Shown here: positions 25,097 through 33,737 of the stretch, piece by piece
Layout: each line of letters starts with the position of its first letter
Numbering within the stretch: position 1 is the stretch's first letter
Source: QHXW01 sp035297145
GTDB lineage: Bacteria > Acidobacteriota > Terriglobia > Bryobacterales > Bryobacteraceae
Length of the DNA stretch: 38,584 nt
Assembly (NCBI GenBank): GCA_035297145.1
Contig: DATGZN010000062.1
Location: 1 to 38,584 of the forward strand
Direction of reading: 5' to 3'
Notes under the pieces: model-generated
The model's database searches: none
Told to the model about the DNA's origin: nothing
The model's input: only the letters and a program-made list of their open reading frames with translations
Program-made: the position numbers and the translations under genes

Positions 25097-25945
25097 ATGC
25101 CCGTATCCGAAGGCTCCGAAGCACCCATCATCATCATCAAGAAGAAAGCAGGGCACGGGGGCGGCCACCACGGCGGCGCCTGGAAGGTAGCCTATGCCGA
25201 CTTCGTCACGGCCATGATGGCCCTGTTTATCGTGTTGTGGTTGCTCAGCAGCAGCGAGAAGGTGAAGAAGGCGGTCGGCAGTTACTTTCAGGATCCCACC
25301 GGCAGTGGCAAGCTGATGGGCAGCACCATGGGAGGAGTGGGCGAGAGCCTCACCCTCACCAAAGACGATATGAAGCAGCTCAAGCAAAAGCTCGAACAGG
25401 CGATGAAAACCATCCCCAAGTTCGATCAGATGAAGAACAACATTGAGCTCACCATCACCAGTGAAGGGCTGCGCGTGGAGCTCATCGAGACCGAGAAAGG
25501 CATGTTCTTCGAGAGCGGCAACGCCCATCCAAGCGATCGCGGCCAGGAACTCCTGGCACGCCTCGCCACGGAGATCGGCCGTTTGCCGAACACGGTCTTA
25601 ATTGAAGGGCACACAGACGCGAAACCATACCCCGGTGAAGCTTCCTACACCAACTGGGAGCTGTCCGCGGACCGCGCGAATTCCGCCCGCCACATCATGC
25701 AGGAGAACGGCATGCGCCCCAACCAGGTGGCGCAGGTACGTGGTTTTGCCGATCAACGGCTGCGCATGCCGAACGATCCCACCAACCCTGCGAACCGCCG
25801 TGTCTCGGTGATCATTCAGTATCTGACGAATAGAGGCAGGACGGAAACAGCGCCAGCGGCGAAGCCCGTATCCGCGCCCAACAATACCGCAAAGGCTGCG
25901 CCACCGGCGGCCCAACCTGCAAAAGCCGCCACTAACGGCAAGTAA
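25097..25945 (+). CDS. motB: Flagellar motor stator protein MotB
   Basis: A 282-residue partner of MotA, starting 5 nt after its stop. A basic, Gly/His-rich N-terminus precedes one TM helix, VAYADFVTAMMALFIVLWLL (31-50), which contains the proton-carrying Asp35. The plug/linker region follows, then the OmpA-like peptidoglycan-binding domain. That domain includes LIEGHTDAKP, NWELSADRANSARHIM and GFADQRLRMPNDPTNPANRRVSVII. A low-complexity Ala/Pro/Lys tail (about 255-282) exceeds the minimal protein. A weak GGAAA/TTTCC hairpin about 35 bp after the stop may end the transcript. Confidence 0.96.
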   Translation: MPVSEGSEAPIIIIKKKAGHGGGHHGGAWKVAYADFVTAMMALFIVLWLLSSSEKVKKAVGSYFQDPTGSGKLMGSTMGGVGESLTLTKDDMKQLKQKLEQAMKTIPKFDQMKNNIELTITSEGLRVELIETEKGMFFESGNAHPSDRGQELLARLATEIGRLPNTVLIEGHTDAKPYPGEASYTNWELSADRANSARHIMQENGMRPNQVAQVRGFADQRLRMPNDPTNPANRRVSVIIQYLTNRGRTETAPAAKPVSAPNNTAKAAPPAAQPAKAATNGK

Positions 25946-26074
25946 GGGTAATAATATACTTAACTGACTAAGCGTTAGGAAAGAAGCTTTTCCCGCGCTC
26001 CCACCCGAACCTCCGCACGGCTTCACCACGCTGCAACGGCGGGTTGGGCGGCGTTCCGGGACATTGTATTTCGA

Positions 26075-26830
26075 TCACCCACGTTCCCTTTTCTCGATCG
26101 CCGCACGGAGGATTATGGTCTGTCCGACCGCCCGTCGACCGATGCGAGTGACTGCGCCGTAGATTCCCGCAGTGTTCTGGTTGGCACGAACCACCGCCTT
26201 CATCATTTCTGGAGCAGGACTTGCTGAGTCGGGATCAAGGTTCACCATCGAGCAGCGAACGTCGCGCATGGTGACGGCGATGGCGGGGGCGTCGTCCCCC
26301 TCGCCGAATGACAGCACACCGCCCAACCACTCGTCCTCCTGGAAGGGAACCGATCGCAGTAAACGAACTACGACATTTGGGCGAAATCGTCGCACGTCCG
26401 GGCTCAACCCCGCGAGTCGTCCGATCTCGCGCATTGTATCGAAGGCGATCACGGAGATACTCCCTACATCGAAGATGCCATGCTTCAAGTGCATCATCTG
26501 CACGGGAGCCCCGTACCGGCGTCCGACCTCCGTGGCCAAGTCCTCCCCGAAGACAGGCATCTCTTCGCCATCCGGCGTGCGAACATGCGTAGGAAGGTCT
26601 CCTGGAGCACTGTCTTCACGGCGGTGCGGAGCAAACAGGAGCAGGTCGGGAAGCTTGCTTGCCGACAGCCAAGGGAACCCGCCGCCCCGGTAATCCAGTC
26701 GGCGGAATGCCAGGCGCCTGTCACCATCGAGACCGTGCCAGCCCAGGTTGGCGACCTCGAGTCGTTCGCCGCGCATGGACTTCACGGGATACCGGAAGAT
26801 CGCCTCCACCTGTCCAATTTCTATGAGCAT
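26075..26830 (-). CDS. MOSC domain protein
   Basis: A 251-residue cytoplasmic protein with an N-terminal MOSC beta-barrel (FRYPVKSMRGERLEVANLGWHGLDGDRRLAF, read as YPVKSMRGE and GDRRLAF) and a C-terminal MOSC sulfurase domain. The latter contains SPDVRRFRPNVVVR and VTMRDVRCSMVNLDPDSA. The cysteine in RCSMVN is the expected residue for cofactor binding. MOSC proteins take part in molybdenum-cofactor sulfuration or Moco-dependent reductases such as YcbX/mARC-like enzymes. No ferredoxin domain is fused here. ATG 26830 is preferred to TTG 26851. Neighbours give no further clue. Confidence 0.9.
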   Translation of the reverse strand: MLIEIGQVEAIFRYPVKSMRGERLEVANLGWHGLDGDRRLAFRRLDYRGGGFPWLSASKLPDLLLFAPHRREDSAPGDLPTHVRTPDGEEMPVFGEDLATEVGRRYGAPVQMMHLKHGIFDVGSISVIAFDTMREIGRLAGLSPDVRRFRPNVVVRLLRSVPFQEDEWLGGVLSFGEGDDAPAIAVTMRDVRCSMVNLDPDSASPAPEMMKAVVRANQNTAGIYGAVTRIGRRAVGQTIILRAAIEKRERG

Positions 26831-26951
26831 GCTCGATCCGAGTTCGCCCAACGTCAGAGTTGACCGGGCGCGCTGATATGCGGCCTCGCGCTTATCGAGT
26901 TATTATCACCTAAGGCTTCCACGAGTTGTCACGCGCGGCCATTTGCCGGAG

Positions 26952-27869
26952 TCATTCCGCGAGCGCGTGCCCTTTCTTGATCCCTAGCGAGTAGCTTCCC
27001 TCGTGCGCCTGGCGCACCGCTTCCAGCTGATAACAGGGGGCGCAGGCGAAAGCGGTAACGGGTAAGAACCAGATGAACCATCCCAACGGAGAAAGCACGA
27101 GCGGAATCATGCTGTAGTTTTCGGCCCACATGAAGGCGTTCCCGGCTGAAGTGAATACTACCCCGGCCGCCATCATCCACCAGCAGCGGGCCACCAGCCC
27201 ATCTCCCAGGTTGATCACCAGCCTTCGAATCGATACAGCCTGCATCAACAGAACCGCCAGCAGCGGATCGGTGAACCAGAGCAGAACCTGCGTCACCGTG
27301 ACGGCCGCCCGGTTGTGCGCGAGCATCCGGCCCACTTCAAATAGTTGATCCGCGGTGAAGACCAGGACCGCGCCAATGAAAATTCGATCCCTCAAGGTCA
27401 GCCGGCCGACGAGTGCCAACCGGCGTTTCAAAATCAGCACACGGCCGAGACCGCCAGCCAAGAGCGACATAGCCACGGGACTATTCATGACGAGTCCTAT
27501 GTCGTGCAAGGCGCTGGCGCGTTGCGCGTTGAACGCGCCTAGAGGGACAAGCGGATTCCAAGCGATGTCCATACCCAGCACCTGGGAGCATGCGAGGCCG
27601 GCGAACTGGCAACAGCCGCTCAGAAAGATCATCGTCCAGGTCAGGCGCATCGGCTCAGTGGCGTCGAATTGGCTACGGACCTGGAAAGCAAAATAGGCGG
27701 CGGCAACCGTAACACAGAGGAAGAATGCCGCACCGGCGTTGCGAAAGAAGAGCACGAGAAGATCGTAGCTGCCAGTCAGAACAAAGTGCCCATATGCGGC
27801 AAGACCGATGGTGAGCAATGCGCCCAGCGACACCCACAGCCGCCGCACATTCCGGGGCGCCCTGCTCAT
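26952..27869 (-). CDS. Eight-TM membrane protein coupled to sigma factor operon
   Basis: A 305-residue integral membrane protein with about eight hydrophobic helices: roughly 11-32, 38-62, 77-99, 128-146, 162-180, 190-212, 229-250 and 256-280. No catalytic motif or known transporter signature is apparent. The C-terminus is short and charged, with two cysteines in AFACAPCYQLEAV. Its start overlaps the stop of the 118-residue gene by 4 nt, which in turn overlaps the ECF sigma gene. Because of that coupling it could be a membrane sensor or the anti-sigma component, but this is inference from position. I do not recognise the family. Confidence 0.72.
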   Translation of the reverse strand: MSRAPRNVRRLWVSLGALLTIGLAAYGHFVLTGSYDLLVLFFRNAGAAFFLCVTVAAAYFAFQVRSQFDATEPMRLTWTMIFLSGCCQFAGLACSQVLGMDIAWNPLVPLGAFNAQRASALHDIGLVMNSPVAMSLLAGGLGRVLILKRRLALVGRLTLRDRIFIGAVLVFTADQLFEVGRMLAHNRAAVTVTQVLLWFTDPLLAVLLMQAVSIRRLVINLGDGLVARCWWMMAAGVVFTSAGNAFMWAENYSMIPLVLSPLGWFIWFLPVTAFACAPCYQLEAVRQAHEGSYSLGIKKGHALAE

Positions 27870-28222
27870 TTTGGATCGGAGTAAAGCTTACGAGTGATAG
27901 CCATGGCGGCGCTCCGGCCCAGGAACGTCACCAGCAGCCGGTCGGCAGCGAAGACGATGGTGCCGTTTTCGGATGTGCTGGCGGCGGATTGCATACCCCG
28001 CAAGGCTTCTCCCCCAAAAAATCGCTGGACTTCCGCTTCCGCCCGTTTGCCGATCTTGGTCTGTGGATTGCTCCCGCGCGTCAAGACATCGAGCTTGCGT
28101 TCGAGATCGGCCAATGCCGACAGCTCCGGTGGCTCCGGCAAGCTTTCCGGCGCGGACAAATCTGGCGCAACCAAGGCAGGAGGGCGCGCCTGGCGCCCAA
28201 GCAGGTCATGCAGCCATTTCAC
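27866..28222 (-). CDS. 118-residue unknown protein between sigma factor and 8-TM protein
   Basis: A soluble protein without signal peptide, zinc-finger motif or TM helix. A Pro-rich N-terminal linker (PPALVAPDLSAPESLPEPPE) precedes a predicted helical segment, LSALADLERKLDVLTRG. The C-terminal half ends in beta-like ENGTIVFAADRLLVTFLGRSA and a basic tail. Both ends overlap its neighbours by 4 nt (ATGA), so its production is tied to both. Possible roles are an anti-sigma or an adaptor joining the sigma factor to the membrane protein; no motif confirms either. I do not recognise the family. Confidence 0.7.
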   Translation of the reverse strand: MKWLHDLLGRQARPPALVAPDLSAPESLPEPPELSALADLERKLDVLTRGSNPQTKIGKRAEAEVQRFFGGEALRGMQSAASTSENGTIVFAADRLLVTFLGRSAAMAITRKLYSDPK

Positions 28223-28746
28223 GCCATCTTCTCCCGGGAGCGCAAAACCTGTTTCAACTTTCGGACAGCCCGGTTCAGCAACGTTCCGACCGTTCCAATT
28301 TCAATCTGCATAGCCGTGGCGATCTCTCGATATTCCAGTCCTTGTGCCCGAAGTTGAATGCACTCCTGCTCTCTCGGCGCCAGTATCCGCGCGGATCTCC
28401 CGGCCCAGGGTAGGACTCTGGTTGCGGATTCTTCGCCATCGGAGCCTTGTGCGGCATCGGTGGCGTCTTCCAAAGCCACCTCGGTGTCCAAGGCGGCGGA
28501 TCTCCTCCAGTCGGCGATCACGCCCCGCATCACCCGACACAGCCAGTCGCGCTCGTCACTGACCGCATCACCGTGCAGGCGCGTCAGGAAGTAACGGAGA
28601 AACGTCTCCTGCAATACATCCTGGGCAAGGCTTTGATTGCGAATCAATGTCATCGCCATGCGTGACAGTTCGCCGGCATGACGGTGGTAGGCCTCTAGAA
28701 CGGCTGCGCGGACTGCTTCGATCTCTTGAGGATGGGACTCGGCCAT
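28219..28746 (-). CDS. ECF-like sigma factor (third in the window)
   Basis: A 175-residue sigma-70-family protein. Region 2 appears as SLAQDVLQETFLRYFLTRLHGD followed by RDWLCRVMRGVIADWRR. Region 4 is LAPREQECIQLRAQGLEYREIATAMQIEIGTVGTLLNRAVRKL, read as a helix-turn-helix EYREIATAMQIEIGTVGTLL. The REQEC...GLEYREIA wording is close to LuxR-type/sigma-4 HTHs. It leads a coupled operon with the 118-residue and 8-TM proteins and is divergent from the tadG/tadE cluster across a 219-bp gap, so the pilus-like genes are plausible targets. No promoter element in that gap is strong enough to name. Confidence 0.85.
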   Translation of the reverse strand: MAESHPQEIEAVRAAVLEAYHRHAGELSRMAMTLIRNQSLAQDVLQETFLRYFLTRLHGDAVSDERDWLCRVMRGVIADWRRSAALDTEVALEDATDAAQGSDGEESATRVLPWAGRSARILAPREQECIQLRAQGLEYREIATAMQIEIGTVGTLLNRAVRKLKQVLRSREKMA

Positions 28747-28965
28747 TTGCCGCTCACCGTGATACTAGCAGTCTGGACGATGGCAGTCTAGCCGCGTGGG
28801 GAAAAAGCCGCCTGTCTGTAAATGAAACGAGGGACGGCATTTACGATCCCGGTCAGGGCCTCCAGATGGCAGGATTTCTCCAAAAAAGCCATCTAACCAA
28901 AGAGAACTAGACCCATTCCGCTTAAACGGCCAGAATATGGATGTAGGATTGGGAAACTATTGATA

Positions 28966-30054
28966 ATGCGGGAAAGATTCTGTAAAGATAGGTCCTGGCA
29001 AAAATCAGGTTGGAGATCCCGACAGCGGGGCTACGTTCTGATTGCCTTGTCTTTGGGACTGGTATTCATCCTCGGAATGGCTGGGTTAGCTGTCGACATC
29101 GGGCGGATGTACGTGACCAAGAGCGAAGCGCAGTCGTTTGTGGATTCGGCGGCTTTCTCGGCTGCCTTGCAGCTCGATGGCACTTCCGCGGGAATTACGC
29201 GCGCCCAGAGCGCGGTCGCCAATAATCCTAAGAAATGGGAGTTTCAGAACGACTCCTTCACGAATGTGCAGACGGCCTTCGCAACGTCATCGACCGGTCC
29301 ATGGGTGGCGAATCCGAACCCGGCGACGAATTACTACTTCGCTCAGGTACAGACCACCGTGTCGCTCCCCATGTACTTGATTGGGGCTCTGGGCAGTCCG
29401 AGCTCCACCATCGCCGCCGGAGCGGTAGCGGGCCGTGCGGGAACCACTGGTGTGCCGGGAGGGGAGTTCCCGTTCTCGCCTTATACGCGGGCCGGCTCTC
29501 CCGACAATCCCAACGACCCATTCGGATACCAGGTTGGTAATGATTACACCTTGCGTTGGGGCGCACCGGGTACCAATTCGACCTGCGGGAACGATCAAGC
29601 AAAAGAGACTCTCGACCAGAATGGCAAGATTCGCGGCTATTGCTGCGTTTCCCAGAGCGCGGCGAGTCTCCGCCAAGCCATCGTCGGAGGAGATACGGAC
29701 CCCGAAACTGTCGGTCAGCCGGTTAACATGGACAACGGCGCCAAAAACACGGAAATGGCCGCGATCGGTGAGCGCGTCAATGAAGATACCGACACGACCT
29801 CACCAGACTACGCGACGTATCTTGCTAACGGTATGGGTAATGGGGAGCGCGTAGTTTATGTCGCGGTCAACAACGGAGCGCCCAACTACACAAACATGGG
29901 TTTCGCGGGCTTTTTCTTACTGAACGCAGCCTCTTACAGCGGCCTCCATGGCAATGACTCCGCCTGCGCCGAGTATATCGGCACCTATGTGCAAGGCGCG
30001 GGCAATCTCGCGCCGGGTGGATCGGGCTCGTATCACATCAAACTCTACCAATGA
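28966..30054 (+). CDS. TadG-like pilus-assembly protein
   Basis: A 362-residue protein with a basic N-terminus and a single N-terminal TM helix, RGYVLIALSLGLVFILGMAGLAVDIGRMYV (read as YVLIALSLGLVFILGMAGLA, about 23-42). DIGRMYVTKSEAQSFVDSAAFSAALQL follows, which is the TadG/Flp-assembly N-terminal signature. The large outer domain is Gly/Asn/Thr-rich with cysteines in TCGND, GYCCVS and SACAEY, but I see no vWA MIDAS motif. ATG 28966 is chosen; the TTG at 28960 is an alternative. Its stop overlaps tadE. No Tad secretion ATPase, RcpC or Flp pilin is in the window. Confidence 0.8.
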   Translation: MRERFCKDRSWQKSGWRSRQRGYVLIALSLGLVFILGMAGLAVDIGRMYVTKSEAQSFVDSAAFSAALQLDGTSAGITRAQSAVANNPKKWEFQNDSFTNVQTAFATSSTGPWVANPNPATNYYFAQVQTTVSLPMYLIGALGSPSSTIAAGAVAGRAGTTGVPGGEFPFSPYTRAGSPDNPNDPFGYQVGNDYTLRWGAPGTNSTCGNDQAKETLDQNGKIRGYCCVSQSAASLRQAIVGGDTDPETVGQPVNMDNGAKNTEMAAIGERVNEDTDTTSPDYATYLANGMGNGERVVYVAVNNGAPNYTNMGFAGFFLLNAASYSGLHGNDSACAEYIGTYVQGAGNLAPGGSGSYHIKLYQ

Positions 30055-30527
30055 ATTCGTGGCCACATTTCGCCGGCTCGACCGCCCGTGGCAGGAGGCT
30101 GCGGGGCAGTGTAATTGTGGAACTGACTCTGAGCCTGACCTTTCTGAGCGCACTGTTTCTGGGGACTTGGCAGTACGGCTATTCGTTCTATATCTATGGC
30201 GAACTGGAACAAGCGGTGCGCGCCGGCGCCCGCTACGCCTCCATGCTCACCTATAACTCCGGAAGCAACACTCCAACAGCGGCCTTCACGACGGCTGTGC
30301 AGAACGTAGTGGTGTATGGAGACCCGGCGCCTGCAAGTGGAGCGACTCCGATCGTGCCCGGGCTGACTACAAATAACGTTGTGGTGGCGCCAGTCTGGAA
30401 CAATGCCCCGACTGGGATGACCGTCTCAATCACCGACTACACGATACCCACATACTTTGGCAACGCAACCTTGGTCGGCAAACCCACCACGACTTTTCCG
30501 TTCGTGGGCATTTACGGTCCTCCATAG
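30051..30527 (+). CDS. TadE-like pseudopilin 1
   Basis: A 158-residue protein with a short basic leader and the type IVb-pilin-like helix GSVIVELTLSLTFLSALFLG (about 19-38), with the conserved Glu five residues in. QYGYSFYIYGELEQAVRAGARYASM follows, the TadE pattern of a long hydrophobic helix and then an alanine-rich heptad. The C-terminal domain is beta-rich with Thr/Val/Pro. TadE proteins are minor pseudopilins needed for Flp pilus assembly. It starts in the tadG stop and is followed without a gap by a second tadE. Confidence 0.82.
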   Translation: MNSWPHFAGSTARGRRLRGSVIVELTLSLTFLSALFLGTWQYGYSFYIYGELEQAVRAGARYASMLTYNSGSNTPTAAFTTAVQNVVVYGDPAPASGATPIVPGLTTNNVVVAPVWNNAPTGMTVSITDYTIPTYFGNATLVGKPTTTFPFVGIYGPP

Positions 30528-30944
30528 ATGAGAAAAACACCCACATCTCGCGCAAGCCGCCGGGGAAGCGCCATGATCGAAGCGACCCTGACGTTGAGCC
30601 TGTTTCTGACGGTCCTGTTCTCGCTTTACGATTTCGGATGGGTCCTGTTTTTTCATCAGACCCTTGTCCACCAGGCGCGGACGGCCGCTCGCTATGGCGC
30701 CGTGAATCCAGGCAACCTCACGGCGATACAGAATATGGCGGTTTACAGTGCGACGTCGGGAAGCGGAACGGGCCTGTTCGGTTTGCAAACGGCTAATGTC
30801 AACGTCACCAGGAATGGGCAGGGGACGACATCGGACCGCATCACCGTGACCATCTCCGGATACCAGTACACACTGATTACCATGGGTTGGGCCGGCGCCT
30901 ACGACGGGAAGACGATCACCGTCACAATTCCGGTTGAAAACTGA
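30528..30944 (+). CDS. TadE-like pseudopilin 2
   Basis: A 138-residue paralogue of the preceding protein, starting immediately after its stop. The leader SRRGSAMIEATLTLSLFLTVLF carries the Gly-Ser/Glu pilin-like site and hydrophobic helix. It is followed by YDFGWVLFFHQTLVHQARTAARYGAVNPG, the same helix-plus-ARYG pattern. The shorter C-terminal beta domain ends in VTIPVEN. Two tandem TadE proteins with a TadG make a complete minor-pseudopilin set but need a Tad export machinery encoded elsewhere. Confidence 0.82.
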   Translation: MRKTPTSRASRRGSAMIEATLTLSLFLTVLFSLYDFGWVLFFHQTLVHQARTAARYGAVNPGNLTAIQNMAVYSATSGSGTGLFGLQTANVNVTRNGQGTTSDRITVTISGYQYTLITMGWAGAYDGKTITVTIPVEN

Positions 30945-30965
30945 TCCTGCGAACGCATAAGCGAA

Positions 30966-31160
30966 ATGAAGCCGCGGATGGATGACATCAAAACACTGAC
31001 CTACGAGCTGGCCAGCGCGATCTTGCAATGTGAGGCCGAGTGTGTGGGGACGCAGCCGCAGACGAGCGTGAGAATCGCCGAGCTGATTCTCGCGGAGGTA
31101 CTGCCCAGCAGTCTGACCCTCGGCGAGGTAGGCTCTTCAGGAAACGTGCTCTTGCAGTGA
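30966..31160 (+). CDS. Small hypothetical protein, 64 residues
   Basis: Twenty-one bases after the second tadE, an ORF encodes a probably helical, acidic protein (MDDIKTLTYELASAILQCEA within it). It has two cysteines, then a hydrophobic stretch, RIAELILAEVLPSSLTL, too short and polar for a clear TM helix. ATG 30981 (MDDIK) is an alternative start. Composition resembles a real protein more than a shadow, and position suggests co-transcription with the tad genes, but no family is recognised. Confidence 0.5.
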   Translation: MKPRMDDIKTLTYELASAILQCEAECVGTQPQTSVRIAELILAEVLPSSLTLGEVGSSGNVLLQ

Positions 31161-31172
31161 TTGATCCACACA

Positions 31173-31223
31173 TTCTTCTGTGAACTGAGATACAGAAGAA
31201 CAGAAGAATCACGGATCTCCGTG
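31173..31223. promoter_or_regulatory. Two inverted repeats upstream of lptFG
   Basis: TTCTTCTGT (31173-31181) pairs with ACAGAAGAA (31192-31200) over a 10-nt loop. CACGGA (31210-31215) pairs with TCCGTG (31218-31223) over 2 nt. They may be a terminator for the tad cluster or operators for lptFG; there is no T-tract. The remaining bases to the lptFG start at 31371 show no gene. Confidence 0.4.
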
Positions 31224-31370
31224 TGCTCGTCAGGCGTGATCCCGAGTGGCAGCTATTCGATGGAGGCCGTACCCCACAGCAACCGATACCACGAGCAATT
31301 TACACGATGCGCCGCGAATCCCAGTGCCGGCCATCGCATCGGACGAATAGCGTACTCTGAATATTACAGG

Positions 31371-33710
31371 ATGCGCATCCTTAGCCGGTACATATTTCGC
31401 GAGATTGTGTCGAGCGCGGTGCTCGGGACGGCGCTTGCGACCTTCGTCGTTTTTCTCCAGCAGGTCGATAAACTTTTCGAAATGTTGGTACGCAGCTCGA
31501 CGCACACGAGCACGGTACTGTGGCTGTTCGTGCTGGCGCTACCTCCGGTGCTGCCGCTGACCGTTCCGTTTGGCGTGCTAGTGGGGATTCTGATCGGGCT
31601 GGGCCGCATGTCCACCGACGGCGAGGTCATCGCGATGCGTGCCGCGGGTGTGTCCAGCCGCAGTGTAATTCCACCGGTACTGGCGTTCGCCCTGCTGGGA
31701 ACGATTCTGACCGGGACCGCGGCGTTGTGGCTGACGCCGCGGGCCATGCGGCGGAGCATCGCTATTGTCAATAAAGTGGCCGCCGAGCAACTGACCGCCG
31801 ACATTCAGCCGCGCGTCTTCGACGAGCAGTTTACCAACACAATTCTGTACGTGGGCGACGTCAAGACGGGGAAGCTTGCCGTCTGGAAAAACGTGTTCCT
31901 AGCCGATTTGACCCCACCCGAGCAGCGCACCATCGGGTTACGGGACAAGGCCCAGGGGCCGCGGGTCACAGTAGCGCGCGAGGCCATTGCGGTGCCCGAC
32001 CCGGCTCACAACCGCATCCAACTCTCGCTGCGCAATGCGAGCTCCCACGAGGTTGATGACGAAGGCGCGGCGAACGACAGCGTATATACGAGCGGCGAAC
32101 AGGCTCTGGACGCGTCACCTAGCGCGGAGACACATCCCACTTTCCGCGCGATGAACACCGGCGACTTGAAACGCTACTCGCGGACCGGGGCGGATTGGAT
32201 TGAAGCGCGCATTGAACTGCACCAACGGCGGCTCGCGTATCCGCTGGCCTGCCTTACGCTGGCACTGGTCGGCATTCCGCTGGGCGTTTCCTCCCGTAAG
32301 GGAGGAAAATCTGCCGGCTACATCACGGCGTTATTCCTCGCCTTTTTCTGTTATCACATGGCGTCCCTTGCACTGGTAGGGTTGGCTAAGCAGCGCGCGC
32401 TACCAGTGGAATTGGCCGTGTGGGCGCCCAACGCTGCCTTCCTGATTGCCGGCTTGATTCTGATGGCACGCATGGAGGCGCCAGGCGATCGCGATCTGCT
32501 GGGAACCCTGCGTGGCTGGTTTACGAACAGCTTCAGCCGCTTTCGCCCGCGGCTCGATTCCATGAAGGCACGTCCCGCCGGTCTCGGCCGCTCACCGTGG
32601 CTGCCCCTTTTCCCTCAGATTGTTGACACATACGTATTGACAAGTTTTGTGTTCTATTTCGTGGTGATGCTCGCGAGCTTCGTGATGTTGACGGAGATTT
32701 ACAACTTCTTCGAGTTGCTGAGCGACATCATTCGAAACAACATCCCCATGTCAAAGGTATTCACTTACCTGTTTTTCCTGGCGCCCATGCTGATCTATAA
32801 GATGCTGCCGATCAGCGTGCTGGTAGCGGTGCTGGTGACATTTGGCGTGATGACCAAGCACAACGAGGTGACCGCGTTCAAGGCCTGCGGGGTGAGCCTG
32901 CACCGGCTGGCGGTTCCGGTGTTGACGATCAGCGGCTTATTCAGCGTGGGGCTATTCGCGTTCGACCACTTCTATTTGCCGGAAACCAATCGCAAACAGG
33001 ACGCTCTGCACAACGAAATTAAAGGCAAGGCGTCGCAGACGTACTTGCATCCCGACCGCCCGTGGATTTTCGGGAAGGGCTCGCGCATCTGGTACTACAA
33101 ATACAGCCTGACAAATATGATGGGCGTGGTTCACGTGTACCTGCTGGATCCGAACACGTTCGACCTTGAAAGAGAGATCTATGGGGAGCGCGCCGAGTGG
33201 CAGCCTTCGCTGCACACGTGGATCTTTCAAAACGGGTGGGTGCGCCAAGTCCGGCTGCCCGATGCAGGAGAAAGCGGCAAGGTTGCCTTCGAGCGTTTTC
33301 AGGTCAAAACATTTTCCGAGCTGGACGAATCGCCCGAGTACTTCATGAAAAAGATGGAGCAGGGCATGCAGATGAATTTCCAGCAACTGGAAGCGTACAT
33401 CGGCGATTTGCAGCAGAGCGGATTCGATACGGTGAGGCTGCGTGTGCAGCTTTATGACAAGTTTTCCATACCGCTATTTGCGCTCATCATGGCCATGATC
33501 TCGATCCCGTTCGCGTTTCTGGTTGGCAACCGCGGCGCGATGGCGGGAATCGGCGTGAGCATCGGGATCGCCATGGCGTACTGGGGAATCGGAAAGCTAT
33601 TCGAGCAGATCGGCAATGCGAACCAGTTACCGCCGACCGTGGCGGCATGGGCGCCGGATACGCTGTTCGCTCTGGCGGGTGTGTACCTGTTGCTGCGAAT
33701 GAGGAGCTGA
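31371..33710 (+). CDS. Fused LptF-LptG lipopolysaccharide export permease
   Basis: A 779-residue inner-membrane protein joining two YjgP/YjgQ-type permease halves. The first half (about 1-375) begins MRILSRYIFREIVSSAVLG, has three helices, a periplasmic beta-jellyroll (about 125-270) and three more helices with the typical EARIELHQRRLAYPLACLTLALVGIPLG. A basic linker (about 378-415) leads to a second half, starting IVDTYVLTSFVFYFVVMLASF, with the same order and ending LRVQLYDKFSIPLFALIMAMISIPFAF. LptF and LptG are normally separate 350-390-residue partners that, with the LptB ATPase, extract LPS for transport to LptC. The fusion fixes a 1:1 ratio. The open frame extends upstream to 31161, but ATG 31371 is the family start. 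Confidence 0.93.
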   Translation: MRILSRYIFREIVSSAVLGTALATFVVFLQQVDKLFEMLVRSSTHTSTVLWLFVLALPPVLPLTVPFGVLVGILIGLGRMSTDGEVIAMRAAGVSSRSVIPPVLAFALLGTILTGTAALWLTPRAMRRSIAIVNKVAAEQLTADIQPRVFDEQFTNTILYVGDVKTGKLAVWKNVFLADLTPPEQRTIGLRDKAQGPRVTVAREAIAVPDPAHNRIQLSLRNASSHEVDDEGAANDSVYTSGEQALDASPSAETHPTFRAMNTGDLKRYSRTGADWIEARIELHQRRLAYPLACLTLALVGIPLGVSSRKGGKSAGYITALFLAFFCYHMASLALVGLAKQRALPVELAVWAPNAAFLIAGLILMARMEAPGDRDLLGTLRGWFTNSFSRFRPRLDSMKARPAGLGRSPWLPLFPQIVDTYVLTSFVFYFVVMLASFVMLTEIYNFFELLSDIIRNNIPMSKVFTYLFFLAPMLIYKMLPISVLVAVLVTFGVMTKHNEVTAFKACGVSLHRLAVPVLTISGLFSVGLFAFDHFYLPETNRKQDALHNEIKGKASQTYLHPDRPWIFGKGSRIWYYKYSLTNMMGVVHVYLLDPNTFDLEREIYGERAEWQPSLHTWIFQNGWVRQVRLPDAGESGKVAFERFQVKTFSELDESPEYFMKKMEQGMQMNFQQLEAYIGDLQQSGFDTVRLRVQLYDKFSIPLFALIMAMISIPFAFLVGNRGAMAGIGVSIGIAMAYWGIGKLFEQIGNANQLPPTVAAWAPDTLFALAGVYLLLRMRS

Positions 33711-33737
33711 GGGCAGCGGAAAAACCGGGGATGGTCC

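Noticed and set aside
31161..31370. 70-residue N-terminal extension of LptFG
   Set aside because: Not hydrophobic or LptF-like, contains the inverted repeats, and the family start is ATG 31371.
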